The notes beneath the pieces are model-generated. The model ran no database searches, was not told the origin of the DNA, and saw nothing but the letters and a program-made list of their open reading frames with translations. Shown piece after piece: positions 1 to 10,555 of a stretch of 64,000 nt of DNA (positions within the stretch are counted from its first letter, which is position 1; each line of letters opens with the position of its first letter). Location of the stretch: the NCBI GenBank assembly GCA_025331565.1, contig JAFREQ010000003.1, positions 13,571,001 to 13,635,000 on the forward strand, written 5' to 3'. The position numbers were made by a program, and so were the translations under genes. The stretch is from Holacanthus passer. Lineage: Eukaryota > Chordata > Actinopteri > Pomacanthidae.

Positions 1-180
1 CTGAACATTATTTGGCTGCTCAGACAAAACACAAACCTACTTTGCCTTTTAGTTTATAAGTCCTACAAATTCTAACTTGGCATGTTAGTTTCACATGTAT
101 TAGTATCTTATCAAAAACTATATTGAATATGTTGTTTCACATATTGTCATGTCAACTTCAAAACTGAATAAACAGCAATG
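1..180 (+). other. Possible 3' UTR tail of a convergent plus-strand gene
   Basis: This AT-rich stretch has no coding frame. A canonical AATAAA lies at 167-172 on the plus strand, so it could be the end of a transcript entering from the left and facing cracr2a. From memory, PRMT8 lies convergent to CRACR2A in mammals, which makes a prmt8-like neighbour the first guess. Nothing in the window tests that, and a chance AATAAA in AT-rich DNA is quite possible. Confidence 0.22.
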
Positions 181-289
181 TCCAAACTCATCCACTGGGT
201 GATGCTGTGGAACTTATTTTATGGCCATTGTAGAAGGAAATGAGTCCACCAGGTCCTTTACAAATGATAGTAACTTTAACAAGTCTTTG

Positions 290-1452
290 TTTATTTGTTT
301 GGCTTTTTGATATTTACATGTTATATGTACATTAAAGTGATGTGCAAGACACTGGCAGTAGTGAAGCACTATTGACCATAGTGCAAACGGTAAAACTGGA
401 GCTTTTTACTTTCTGTAACATACAGTTTCATAACTTACTTAACATCTTATTGTGACGCTGTTTTCATAAAACACTTGGCACAGAGGCAGTTGAAGGAGAT
501 ACATATGAAATAAATAATTCTACACTAAACTTCATTTCGTCTATTGGGGGACAAAAAATGAAAGAAAACATAGTTTGAACCAAAAATCCCAACTAAATGC
601 TCAGGAGGCGTAAAAACCTTCAGCCCTGTAACAACAAAAACACAGAATTACAAATCAGTAATAATGTACAGGACAAAACACAAATACCTGTGAAATCAAA
701 TACAATTAAATATGTCAGCCCTGTAACAAATACTATCATTTAAGCTAATAATGTTTTACTTGATTTCTTGACTTGTGTACCGTCCACCAGGTGAAATCTG
801 ACAAACTCTCAACCAAAACCGAACATTAAAAGCTTCACAGAGACAGTGTTCATGGCAAGGCTGTTTGATAATGCATTCAATCGTACAGTTGTTCATGTTA
901 TCATGTCCATGTGTACAAAAGCTGAAGAAGCAAAATACCTTAAAAAAAAAATCCCACATAACACTGAATGAATATATTAATACATAAAGTATGTATGTAA
1001 ATAAGCATGTGGAAAGTAAATAAATATCTGAGAGCTACAGTCAGACTTTGGAGGAATAAACAACTTTTTAAAAATGCAAAAGTTTTAGTTTGACTCAAAC
1101 GAGACACAGTTTGACTTAAAAACTCTTTTTAAATCCAACCATCAAACAGAACCTTAAACTTTTCTTACGTTATTGTTTGACAATTTGAGGCTATTTTCAA
1201 ACTGCAAATAATTTGGGTAAACATACAGAACAGACTGTTTATAATAGTGCAAAAACATTTGTGAATTATGACATAATTTTCAGACAGTGTTGAATCTGGT
1301 GTTCTGGTTACCCAGAGTGTTACGACGTGGAAGGAAGACTGTGTGAGAAACAGTTGTGCTGACGTTCAGAATGATGTGTGTGTCACATGTGGCCACACTT
1401 TCTTAGGTTAGTGCTACTGTGCGTGTGTGACTCTGTGTGTACGGGCTAACTG
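290..1452 (-). other. cracr2a: Probable 3' UTR of cracr2a
   Basis: This is the non-coding sequence after the cracr2a stop codon on the minus strand. It is AT-rich and lacks recognisable coding exons. A minus-strand AATAAA lies at 295-290 and is the best poly(A) signal I noticed, which would give a 3' UTR of about 1.15 kb. The true end could be nearer the stop codon. Confidence 0.4.
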
Positions 1453-1540
1453 TTAGCAGCAGGATCTCTTCTTATCTGAGGGGCTGCCGACCAGCTGGAC
1501 CGTCTTCTCCTTCTCTCTGTCCTCTTGCTCTTTCAGAGTC
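1453..1540 (-). CDS. cracr2a: cracr2a exon 18 (last): Rab C-terminal tail and prenylation motif
   Basis: Coding part of the last exon: 28 residues plus TAA at 1455-1453. It begins after a CCCCCAG acceptor with the last base of a split arginine codon. It reads TLKEQEDREKEKTVQLV and ends KKRSCC. The two final cysteines are a classic CC geranylgeranylation signal for a Rab. The human protein, as I remember it, ends in CCG. Confidence 0.94.
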
Positions 1541-4500
1541 CTGGGGGACAGAATGAGACATACTAATGCTATCTTAGTACGTTTGTATCAGTCCTGTCTG
1601 GGTACTCAACACAGAAATGTGTGTGATAGCAGACGGTTGCAGCAGTAATATAGATTAAAAAAGGCACTGGTTTACAGCTCTAAATGAATTGAAGATAATC
1701 ACTGATGCCCTCACAGAGAGGAGACAAAATATGCTTCACACAATGACATTAACATTTGATTGTGCACTGTGCATTGTTGTCACTTGAGCTTTCTGTTGTG
1801 TTTTCTGGAACCAGCTGAAAAGAAAAAAGTCCTTTGTGCCTCCAACACAGAACAAATGAACCATTTGGCTCTCTATGATATGCCTTGTGCAGAAATAATC
1901 CCACTATGAAAGCTGTTCAAGCAGTCAGTCGCTCCACAATTAGTCACAACACAGTTATTGTGCCTTTGATATTCTGTTGCTTAAAAACACACACAAAGGC
2001 CTTTACTTTTACTGACCTGGCTAAATGAACCATGGACTCCATCACATTGTGTCCGGAGCACGCGCTGCACTCATAGAACGTCATTTGGTCGTCCTGAAAA
2101 TAGAGGCGGATGACGACGATGATGATGATGACGACTGAAACAAGCTGTGTCTGAACACATTGATCATTGTAGGCTTATCAAGGAAAGTGCATTCTTTACT
2201 AATAGTTGCAAAAGCAAAGAGAAAAAATTATTCTCATGTAACAATACTATCTCAAACTACAGGACACGCCAGAGATTAGAGGAATAAAACTAAAAAGAAA
2301 AACCTCAGAGTCACACCACATAAAACGCTCTCTATTCTATAATGAGGCTTCATTTATTAAAAGAGAAAAAAAAGCACCACTTTGTTGCTGTGAGAAACTG
2401 ACACTAATTTGTCCACTAAAAACAGAACTGACCTTGGCTAGTCTTTCACCCACTCCTTTCTGAACTTGTCTCTCCATCTCCTTGTCTGTTTTGTTTCCCA
2501 AGAGCATGATGGGAATGTCCTCGCCTGCACTCTCCTGCGAGAGAAGAAAATCAAAGACTGATCTTAAGAGAATCTAAGAAAGCTTCCCAGTTGCTATTGG
2601 GTCCAACTGGAAAAGCATATAAACAACTGCAGGAACTGACCTATATTTGTCCTTTCTTTTCTGCAGCATAATAGTTTGAGAAATATTCAACACATACCCA
2701 CTCTTTTTCTTACAAAGTTGCTGCTGCAGGGAATCAAAAATGAGCAACGGCAGCACAGAAACAAAACCGAAGCGTTTGTTTGGTCGTTCAGTGAATTGTG
2801 TGCAGCAAAGGCTGACTGTTCCTGTCTTACCTTTACACTTGTCAGCCACTGTCTGACAGCTGTGAAGCTCTGCTCGGCTGTGATGTCATACATCACAACA
2901 ACACCGTCGGCCTTGCGAAAGAACTGTTTGGTGATGCTTCGATACCTGCGGGAGGAGGAAGCAGATAAAAAGAGCAAGCGCTGTGTTTACACTGGCACTG
3001 AAAACTCCCTGTTGGCTTTATTCACATTTTTTTACAGCCTGTGAAAATACAGAAATAATCTTTTCAAATGAGAACTTGCTGAGGTGAGTTCAGTTCAAAA
3101 CACTGATTAAAACACCTCATTTTACTGCGAGTCAGTTGGAAAGAAAATGGGACGTGTTTCAACTTTTACAAGACACTATTTCATTTAATGGAACTTATTA
3201 GAATTCAAACACGCTCTTTAGAAAGAAAGTCGTGACACACAGTGACTTAATCAAAGCTGAGAGACACACAGCTACTTTCTTTTCAAATGTGATAACCTCA
3301 CCTCTCCTGCCCTGCTGTATCCCACATCTGCAGCGCCACCTGGCTGTTGTCCACAGTTATTGTCTTTACACTGTAATCTATACCTGAACATACAGACAAG
3401 AAAATGTTAGTCAGCACATCCATGGTTTATTATTGTTTACCGTTTCAACAAATTTGCAATATGAAAATCTACACATTGACCTGAATTCATGTGATTGTTG
3501 CAATATATACAAGCTAATCAGAATCTTCAGCACCAGTATGGAGCCACGACATGTGTCTATATACAGACTGCTGACATTGCTGCAATGTTCAAACCAACTA
3601 CTAGATTTAAGTGCTTTAATAAGCAAACACTAACGGAGACTGAGGTCAACCACAGGGTATTTTGTTGCCTTTCGTCACAGGAACTGGCAAGTACACACTA
3701 TGTAGTACATACATACCTACAGTGGCAGAGGTGCCAGGGTGGAAGCAGTCGTCACAAAATCGTCGAAGGAGGGAGGTCTTTCCTACGTTAGAGTTCCCCA
3801 CCAGGACGATCTTGAAGAGACGGTCAGGTGCCGAGGGACCGCCTTCCTCCTGAAGAATCGGGAGTTATGATAGCAGGGATTAAAGGAAGGTTATGGGATC
3901 TCACTTCAAACAATTACTTAGGTGGCTAACTCCTCTCTGTGTGAGAGAGGCCCCAAAAAGCTGTGAAGGCTTTTACAATTAAAAAAAGTCACGTAAAAAT
4001 GTACAGTCCTTGTATTCCCATAGTATTTAAACTTGATTGGAGCATTAAAAGGTCAGTCTATGATACAGTACATCAGTCAATGTCAACATGCTTACATTTA
4101 TGCTGGTCTCCTTGCCTACAGGCTGACCCCTCAGAGATGTGGGGGTTTCCCTTTTCTCCACAGTTCCCTTTGACTGTTGCTGCTGGGCAGAAGACGCGCA
4201 CGGGTAAATATCGCTCATCACCAAGTCTATATGCACCTCATCGTCTGAGGGTTCCTCTCCTTCGCTACACTCCTGAAGTGGGCTTTGGGCCTGGCAGTTG
4301 TTCTGGAGCAAGTGTGGGAGGTGGTCCTCCTCGATGGAGATGATCCTCTGGAGGTGCCCTCTTTTCTCCACCGGGGACTGACACAACCCGTTGGCGAGGT
4401 TCTGCCTCACTGAGCTGATGGTGAGCTCCTCCTCATCCTCACTGCAGATAGAAAGTACACAACAATGTCGGTGCAACACACTTGATGACAACAACAGGAC

Positions 4501-7500
4501 AAACTCTGTACAAACTGTAGCTTTGAAATATTGAAACGAGTATTGAAATTTGTATTAAGTGTGTCACTTTACCTTCTGAAGACATTTGTGTGTTTCACAA
4601 AAGTGACTAAAGGCCTCTGCTTGAGACCTGGTGTTTTCTTTGGTTTCTGCAGAAACAAAACATGAAGCTTTTATTCACACTGCAGTACGACACCCAGGGG
4701 TCAGTCTAAATTTTGGGGTAGCTATTATAATCTTAAAAAAAGGGGGACATACCTGATAACAACTGTCCTTTTCATCCCGTAAATGTTTGTTCATTTCCCT
4801 GGAAGGAAATAAAGATATTAAAGACTGAGTGAGAAGCTGAAGTCTTTCATAAGACTGAACTTATACACAATCAATATGCAGTTTTCTGTTGAAGAATATG
4901 CTAGAAAATAATGGTTTTGAAACATCCCGCTGCTTCTAGGTATAAAGGAAAATGTATGTGACTAATGATGATATTGAAGTTGAGTACAGATAAGTGAAGC
5001 CACATGATATCACATTTCTCTATTGTGGTTATTCTTTCTCATGTGAAGCCACGACAGCTGTGTCTATAGATCCATACCTCAGAAGGTCCAGTTGTTTGAG
5101 GAGGCTCGCTCGCTCTCGATGCAGCCCTTCAGTCAGTCTGTATATTTCCCTGTGTTGAACAACAACGTGTCCTTTTTTACAGATACTCTATGACCAAACA
5201 GACACGCTATGTGCTGCGGTTACACTTTACTAAAATCTGTGACCCTGAGCGAAGAAATGCACCATAAGTGAATATGACAGAGATGCTTTTCATGTCTACT
5301 CTCTTCAATACAGTATCGCAGCATTTGAAACATACAGAATGTAGGTGCATAGTATAGAGGAGAAACAGCTATTATTACTGTGTCTGTCAGCATTACCATG
5401 TAAATGATCTGACAGAGACATTCAAAGTCGTGATTTGAGTTAGTTGGTACAACTATTACAGGCAAACAAAACATCAGCACCTGCTCACTGACGATATAAA
5501 TTGAACATACTGCCTCTATCTGTTTGCATCCTGACCAATGAACAGGCCAAATAATCAGGGCTGGAGTAATAAAGAAGCCTGAGAGAGTAAGACAAGCTCC
5601 AACTCACATCTCCTTCTCCTCATGAAGCCGTGTGGACTGCTCCTGCAGCACGCCCAGCTGCTCCTGTGCCAGCATCAGCTCCTGGCTGGTGTGCTCCAGC
5701 TCCTGCGCCAACTCGTCGTTTGTCTGCTTCAGCTTCACGTTCTCCACCTTGGTCATGTGCTGTTCACTGTGAAGCTCCTGACACTGATGCTCCAGCTGCA
5801 GACAGACCAGCGGTCACAGAAAACAGACCTTTTGAGATTGCTTTGGTTCAGATGAAAATGTGTGTCATGGTGCTTCACGCAAGGCCCATTTATTAAGGCA
5901 GTACTGACCTTTTATTGAATATTATTGAATTATGTATATTATTCAATAAATTCAGTCCATCAGTTCAATCAGCCAGCCAGTGTTATTCACATGTAACATG
6001 TTGGGAGTCCCCCTCTGATCACATCCACAAAAATACAATTAATTTAAAGTTCCTATGTGTAGGAATGTCTGACTGTGGCGACACCTAGTGGTAAACACTC
6101 ACAATCTACTCCAACCACTGTGCTCTCAGCTCTAAAACTGCATGGCTGTTTTGCAGGATGGATGTGAGGGGAAAGCAGGATGTAAGGAAACATACAAATG
6201 GCTGACTGCCCCTAATGACTTTCCAACAACCTGCTACACAACGGTGAGAATAACCATACTGATGCATTTCAAAGCTGTATAACCACTGTGTGGACCGTAC
6301 GGATGACTCCTCTCCACAAACAGGAAACTTGGTAAATAGCTGACATATTAATTAGAGGTGCTAAGGAGCTGTGCAGAGAAAAAAAAAGTCCTTGTTGGCG
6401 TGACAAGAATTAATTTCTGTTCACTAATTAGCCTTAAAAGCCCGAGTGCAAGTCTGCAAATGGAGCTGTGAGAGAGTCTATTAACATCTGACAGTATCTA
6501 TCAACACAAGCTGCTGCTGCAGAAGAAGAAGCTTGCTGCAGAAATATTGATTAGATTGTATTTGATAAAACTGACAAATCAACAACTTCATACCACTGAG
6601 AGTTTAAAGAGGGTCAATGCTGTTATGCAAATCTGCTCTTTATGTTTTGGCATTCATACCTTTCTGCTTTTATAGCATTTTGTTTTGTCAACTTGTTTAA
6701 TGCGCGTGTGTGTGTGCGCATCTTTCTCACACACTGTGAATACTGCAGTGCATTCTGGGGAAAATCCTTTGGCTTCCTCTCACTCACCCCTTTCTGTTTC
6801 TGAAAGAGCTGCTCCAGCTCCTTCTCCTTACTGAACAGCTGCAGCTCCATGTCCTGACTGCGAGAGAGGAACCGCTCATAGTCCTTCAGCGCAGGGATGA
6901 GAGGAGGTGGCGTGAGGACAAAGGTGATGAGGAAGAAGAAGATTCACAGTATGTGACAGAATTAGCAACAAGGAGAAAAACTGGTTTGACAGCCCTAATA
7001 GGTTTGTACCTGCAGCACAATCTTGTCTTTTTCAGTTTTTATTTGCTGCTCCATTTCCTCATAAAGACGCTGGATCTCATCGTCGTGTGTCGCTGCTTTC
7101 CTGTATGGAAAATCAGATGTGATAATGTGATGTGTGCAGCATGAACATGTAACATGTAAGTAAAACAAATGCCTAGATCAAACACTTAACTCATATAATA
7201 TAGTATAGTTTTGAATTACCTCATTGATAAGAAACAACAGGCCATTGAAAGATAATGATGACTACATGGAAACAGCTTCTTTGAATGATGGACACACACA
7301 TTTCATGGCTTAGCCAGATGCTCCTTAGTGTAAATAAACCCTTAATAACCTCTGAACCTTCTGCAAAATTCCCCCCTCTGACCTTTTGAGAGCGCTCTCC
7401 ATCTCCCTCTTCTCCTGGTTGGCCTCTATGATCTGGGATGTCACTCTGGCCAGGAAGTCCTCAAAATTGGATAAAAGGTGTGGTTCATCCCGGCGCAGCT

Positions 7501-10500
7501 GGGCCCACAAATTGCGCACCTCGGCAGGGCTGATGGGACAGAATGAAGGAGCAGGTGAAACCAAGTCATGAGGTTTCACGAGAAATTCATGATTGATGAT
7601 TAGAGATAATGTGGCGAGGACGTGGTGAAATTCTAGCTTAGCAACAACCCAACACAAGCACATACATAGAGGGAGCAGCTCAGGTACCAGAATATAGTAG
7701 CTTTTGAAAGGACATGATGTTCTTTGCCTTGAAAAATCCTTTTACTATTATAGCAAAAAATGTTTTGTGTGTTCCAAGGTCAGCAACCAATGTACTCACA
7801 AGACAGCTAAATCATTACACTGAATATAAGTGATGACTTAAGTATTGAGATTAGTGTTAAAAACAGTTACAAGGCAATCAAAACTATACAATAAAGGGAA
7901 AATAATTCTGAAATTGTTTTCACAAAAAGCATGTGTCTGTGAGCTATGAAAAGTCAAACCTGGAAAAAAAATACTTACTTACTACCCTGGTCAACATCAA
8001 TATCAGTTAGTGCTGCACAAACTGGTCGGACCTAAAATGTCAAGTCAACCAGGTAGGTGGAGGAGGGAGGATGTGTAACTCAGGCATCCACTGTTTACTT
8101 TTATTGAGTTGGAGATGTTTGTTAAAGGTGAGTCCAATCATGCATTACTTAAAATCCTGGTTTATGTGCACAGACCTCAGCTGGAGTTACTAATGACAGT
8201 GAATACCTTCAGTTTTCCTTCAGAGAAGTTCATGAAGGCTTTTTAAGTGCGACTCTGGAAGTGTAGCTTCTGAAAAACTAAACTTTATTGCTACATTTCT
8301 GTGTTTCAAATCCTATTAACCGGACTTATTAAACAGACAAATCATGCTCTAATACAGAGAGGCAGAGCACAGACTGCTGGGAGAAGGAGGACGGGAGCAG
8401 CTTTGCTTCAGAGTGGAAACTTCCAACTCTTGTTTAGTTTGCACAGCTGATTATAGTCTCAGGCTAAGTCACTTAAAATATAGCAAAGACTTAAAGGAGG
8501 GGTTGACAAAGTGTGCAGAGATATGAAGTAAACCTAACAACACAGGCTGTAATCACCCACACACACACACACACACACACACAGTACTCACTCTTCAAAG
8601 ACGCTGTTGGCTCCCAGGCTCTCCATGAGCATGCAGAAGTGTTTCTCCTCGTCCTCATCTCCTCTCGCCAGGCTCTCCTCCCACCGGGTCTGGTAAAGGA
8701 CCTCTGCCGGGCTTTTGCAGGGGCTCTTCTCACCCATGTCTTCCTCTACAGAAATCCTCTGGCCGAATAGAAACTCACCTAGAAAAACCAATAGCTTAAG
8801 TGCACAATGGAAACATCAGACTACACCTGCTTTGAAGTAGAAACAGACTGCGAACGTACTAAAGCCGGATGAGAACTCGTCCAGGGTAAGATACCCATTG
8901 CCGTCGGAATCGAGGGTATCGAACACGTTCTCCAGCTCCTCCGCACTGAGAGGGAGCCCGCCGTTCAGCCTCTATTTGACAAAAACACAAAACACAGCTG
9001 CTATCACCAAGAACAAAGCCTCAAGGACATTAACTAAACTGTAGCTATAACAACTGCTACTTCAGACCTAGAAGGACACTCATTTGTGCAGCGGCCATCA
9101 TGTGCAACAGAACAGTTGGTGCTTCTGTTCCAGATATCCACCAGTCAAAATTAGACTAAATTAGTCCTAATAACACAGGATGCAAGAATCTAAATAACCT
9201 CTTTCTCATTCTTATTTTAACCAGAAAATGTTTAACGGACATGCATCATAGTGCCTCATGCACTTAAACACATGAACAGCTGGGATCTTCCTATTGCTTC
9301 AATGATTGACCACTGGGCCTCTCCACTGAAATAGATGTTGGCACTAGTGTCAAGAACAGAATATTTTAAGTAGACTACTGAAGAGGGGGGGAGTGGGACG
9401 TGACAGAGTGAGAACCTTCCAAAGAACGCTGTGACCATGACAGCATTTACAAGAAAAGCCAACACAGCCACACCTCTGCAAGCAGCCCGGTTTTTATGCC
9501 TGTTTACACTGCTGCAAATGTTGACTGAGGCCGCCCATACAATCCAGGGGGAGGGACGGGGGAAAGCTGGATCAGCTGTTCTTGCAAAGTGTGTTATCTG
9601 GGCAGAACATATCCCTCATGTCAGCAAACAGTGGGACTGTAAAGCTCAGCATGTTAGTGGTCGAGATGTGAAACGTACTTTTAAGCTGTGAAAATATTGT
9701 GCAAATAAATGGAAGCACTACCACTCGTTGAGCTTGTCAGATCTACCTTTAAGAGGTATAAGGAAAGTGTGAAACAGCATTAAGTGCTGCTTTTAAGTAC
9801 AGGTTGTACTCTTCAGTGCAGATGGTAAACAGAAGTGAGAAGGACAGGAGCGCCGTCCTGCTCGCCATCTCATTTCCAATCCATTATCATAAACACAGGA
9901 TCAAAGCTTCTCCTCTCTGTATTTATGCCCCTCGGAGCGAGAGCCCTCAAGCGCTTCATCAAAGGATTAGCCGCGGCAGGGATGAATATCTGAGGGGCAA
10001 GTGAATCTGCACAATAATGCAAGTGGAGGAGTTGCATGACAAAGCTTCTGCGTGGCTCGGTCTCTCATATCCACTTTGAATGAGGTGCGCACGTCCTGTT
10101 CGGCATCATTAATGAGTCCCTGCATTCTGAGCTCATTCTGGATGAACAAGGAGGTGTTACCTCTAAAAATGATGAAAAAGTGAAAATCAAAACAGCAATG
10201 AAATATGAAATAGTTACAATGTGTTTCCATTATTTTCTGTGGCCTCCAAATGTGATCTATGCTAACTTTGCATCACTAAAGTTCTTAATTTGAATTCATG
10301 CAACAAAGCTCGTCTTACACTACTTTAAAAGCTCTATCACCTCACCTGCATATCACGTCGGGTGATGAAGCCCTTGTTCTCGATGTCACACATCTGGAAG
10401 AACTCGTGAGTTTTCTCCAGGACAGTGTTTTGTCCCACGTCCCCTTTCTCACATTTCCCTGGCTCCTCATTGCTCCCTTGCCTTTGCCACACAGTTTGGG

Positions 10501-10555
10501 CCACGGTGGCGGTCGCGGCGCTGGCCGTGGCACAAGGGGCAGTAAAAGCCGCCAT
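1453..10555 (-). CDS. cracr2a: CRACR2A long form: EF-hand, coiled-coil and Rab GTPase protein, 17 coding exons
   Basis: Calcium-release-activated-channel regulator 2A (EFCAB4B). In mammals the short form binds Orai1 and STIM1 and supports store-operated calcium entry, while the long form is a large Rab GTPase (RAB46) in vesicle traffic. The spliced reading frame is 2166 nt, or 721 residues, close to the roughly 730 of the human long form. Order: residues 1-70 N-terminus and degenerate EF-hand 1; 71-107 canonical EF-hand 2 (DSDGNGYLTLDE); about 200-380 coiled coil; 384-523 acidic linker; about 535-721 Rab domain with GNSNVGKT, WDTAGQE, NKTD and ECSAC, ending in KKRSCC. Recognition rests on close remembered similarity, for example DEPHLLSNFEDFL and EEMEQQIK. 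All 16 coding introns are GT-AG with matching phases. The start is the first ATG after an in-frame TGA in exon 2, and its MAA matches the human N-terminus. I see no frameshift or internal stop. Whether this is a single ortholog or one of two teleost copies cannot be told here. Confidence 0.95.
2017..2093 (-). CDS. cracr2a: cracr2a exon 17: Rab G5 motif
   Basis: 77 nt with a TTTTCAG acceptor and a GTCAGT donor. It encodes DDQMTFYECSACSGHN and then MESMVHLA. ECSAC is the G5 guanine-specificity loop (SA motif). It starts in phase 0 and ends two bases into an arginine codon. Confidence 0.94.
2433..2534 (-). CDS. cracr2a: cracr2a exon 16: Rab G4 motif
   Basis: 102 nt, 34 whole codons, with a CTCGCAG acceptor and a GTCAGT donor. 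It encodes DIPIMLLGNKTDKEMERQV. NKTD is the NKxD guanine-binding G4 motif. It is in phase 0 on both sides, so skipping it would keep the frame but destroy nucleotide binding. Confidence 0.94.
2831..2945 (-). CDS. cracr2a: cracr2a exon 15: Rab switch II and alpha-2 region
   Basis: 115 nt with a CCGCAG acceptor and a GTAAGA donor. It encodes YRSITKQFFRKADGVVVMYD followed by ITAEQSF and RQWLTSVK. It continues directly from WDTAGQER in the preceding exon. The FFRKADGV segment is nearly identical to the remembered human protein. Confidence 0.95.
3302..3383 (-). CDS. cracr2a: cracr2a exon 14: Rab G3 (DTAGQE)
   Basis: 82 nt with a TTCAG acceptor and a GTGAGG donor. It encodes IDYSVKTITVDNSQVALQM and then WDTAGQE. 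The G3 glutamine that positions the attacking water is present, so the domain looks able to hydrolyse GTP. It carries two leftover bases at each end, completing a glycine before and an arginine after. Confidence 0.95.
3717..3849 (-). CDS. cracr2a: cracr2a exon 13: Rab P-loop (G1)
   Basis: 133 nt with a TTCTTCAG acceptor and a GTATGT donor. It encodes EEGGPSAPDRLFKIVLVGNS and continues NVGKTSLLRRFCDDCF, then GTSATV. GNSNVGKT is a complete P-loop. The switch I threonine is expected within the GTSATVG segment. The exon opens in phase 0. Confidence 0.95.
4096..4441 (-). CDS. cracr2a: cracr2a exon 12: acidic linker between coiled coil and Rab domain
   Basis: 346 nt, the largest coding exon, with a CTGCAG acceptor and a GTAAGC donor. 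It encodes about 115 residues rich in Glu, Ser and Gln. Visible segments are SEDEEELTISSVRQN, SIEEDHLPHLLQ and a short QQQQ run. The EED-LPHLL piece resembles the human protein and the rest looks poorly conserved. It is likely a disordered tether for the GTPase. Confidence 0.9.
4573..4646 (-). CDS. cracr2a: cracr2a exon 11
   Basis: 74 nt with a TTTCTGCAG acceptor and a GTAAAG donor. It encodes KPKKTPGLKQRPLVTFVKHT and then NVFR, a basic segment after the coiled coil. It opens in phase 0 and ends two bases into a serine codon that exon 12 completes. Confidence 0.88.
4753..4798 (-). CDS. cracr2a: cracr2a exon 10 (46 nt)
   Basis: A small exon encoding EMNKHLRDEKDSCYQ, with a CTTCCAG acceptor and a GTATGT donor. 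It is too short to find by open-frame length. It was placed because its phases join exons 9 and 11 exactly and its charged residues continue the coiled coil. Confidence 0.88.
5078..5149 (-). CDS. cracr2a: cracr2a exon 9: end of coiled coil
   Basis: 72 nt with an AACACAG acceptor and a GTATGG donor. It encodes EIYRLTEGLHRERASLLKQ and then LDLL, nearly matching the human EVYRVTE...LLKQLDFL stretch. In human the short isoform ends soon after this point. Confidence 0.93.
5608..5795 (-). CDS. cracr2a: cracr2a exon 8: coiled coil
   Basis: 188 nt with a TCTGCAG acceptor and a GTGAGTT donor. It encodes 62 residues of heptad-like sequence rich in Glu, Gln and Leu, including KLKQTNDELAQELEHTSQEL. The segment aligns by memory with human KLKLTNQELARELERTSWEL. 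It opens in phase 0 and ends two bases into a methionine codon. Confidence 0.94.
6045..6135. repeat. Possible dispersed-repeat fragment in cracr2a intron 7
   Basis: AAAGTTCCTATGTGTAGGAA followed by GGCGACACCTAGTGGTAAAC resembles a common teleost repeat with 'cctatgtgtaggattta' and 'catctagtggt' blocks. Only this short part is visible. Confidence 0.4.
6788..6883 (-). CDS. cracr2a: cracr2a exon 7: coiled coil
   Basis: 96 nt, 32 whole codons, with a GTGAGTG donor. It encodes DYERFLSRSQDMELQLFSK and continues EKELEQLFQKQKG. The acceptor is the less typical GCTGAAG, but the CT-rich run before it is good. With it the join to exon 6 aligns residue for residue with human (LLK|DTERF). Confidence 0.9.
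7010..7100 (-). CDS. cracr2a: cracr2a exon 6: start of coiled coil
   Basis: 91 nt with a CATACAG acceptor and a GTACAA donor. It encodes KAATHDDEIQRLYEEMEQQI and then KTEKDKIVLQ. The LYEEMEQQIK stretch is almost identical to human CRACR2A. It completes the arginine split at the end of exon 5. Confidence 0.94.
7383..7529 (-). CDS. cracr2a: cracr2a exon 5
   Basis: 147 nt with a CCATCAG acceptor and a GTCAGA donor. It encodes PAEVRNLWAQLRRDEPHLL and continues SNFEDFLARVTSQI to ESALK. The DEPHLLSNFEDFL block is the strongest single piece of evidence that the gene is cracr2a rather than the related rasef or rab44. Confidence 0.95.
8558..8583. repeat. (CA)13 microsatellite beside a cracr2a splice donor
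   Basis: Thirteen uninterrupted CA units on the plus strand. In the cracr2a transcript this is a UG repeat starting at position +9 of intron 4, right after GUGAGUAC. Confidence 0.98.
8592..8778 (-). CDS. cracr2a: cracr2a exon 4
   Basis: 187 nt with a TTTTTCTAG acceptor and a GTGAGT donor. It encodes EFLFGQRISVEEDMGEK, then a variable stretch, then DEDEEKHFCMLMESLGANSV. Human has GDMGEDEEAQFRMLMDRLGAQ here. The intron begins with a TG repeat eight bases after the donor (see findings). Confidence 0.93.
8860..8971 (-). CDS. cracr2a: cracr2a exon 3: EF-hand 2
   Basis: 112 nt with an AAATAG acceptor and a GTACGT donor. It encodes RLNGGLPLSAEELENVFDTL, then DSDGNGYLTLDEFSSGF. The 12-residue loop DSDGNGYLTLDE has Asp, Asp and Asn at positions 1, 3 and 5, Gly at 6 and Glu at 12, so it should bind calcium. 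Confidence 0.95.
8972..10345 (-). other. cracr2a: cracr2a intron 2, with an unexplained open segment
   Basis: A 1.37-kb intron between the two EF-hand exons. Most of it shows nothing recognisable. The part at about 9830-10170 is less AT-rich than the rest and holds a minus-strand open frame at 9967-10230 (see findings). No cracr2a residues are missing here: exons 2 and 3 join as human FIARKDMQ|RL does. Confidence 0.6.

Noticed and set aside
5905..5950. Inverted TTATTGAAT / ATTCAATAA arms
   Set aside because: Only 9 bp in very AT-rich intron sequence; expected by chance.
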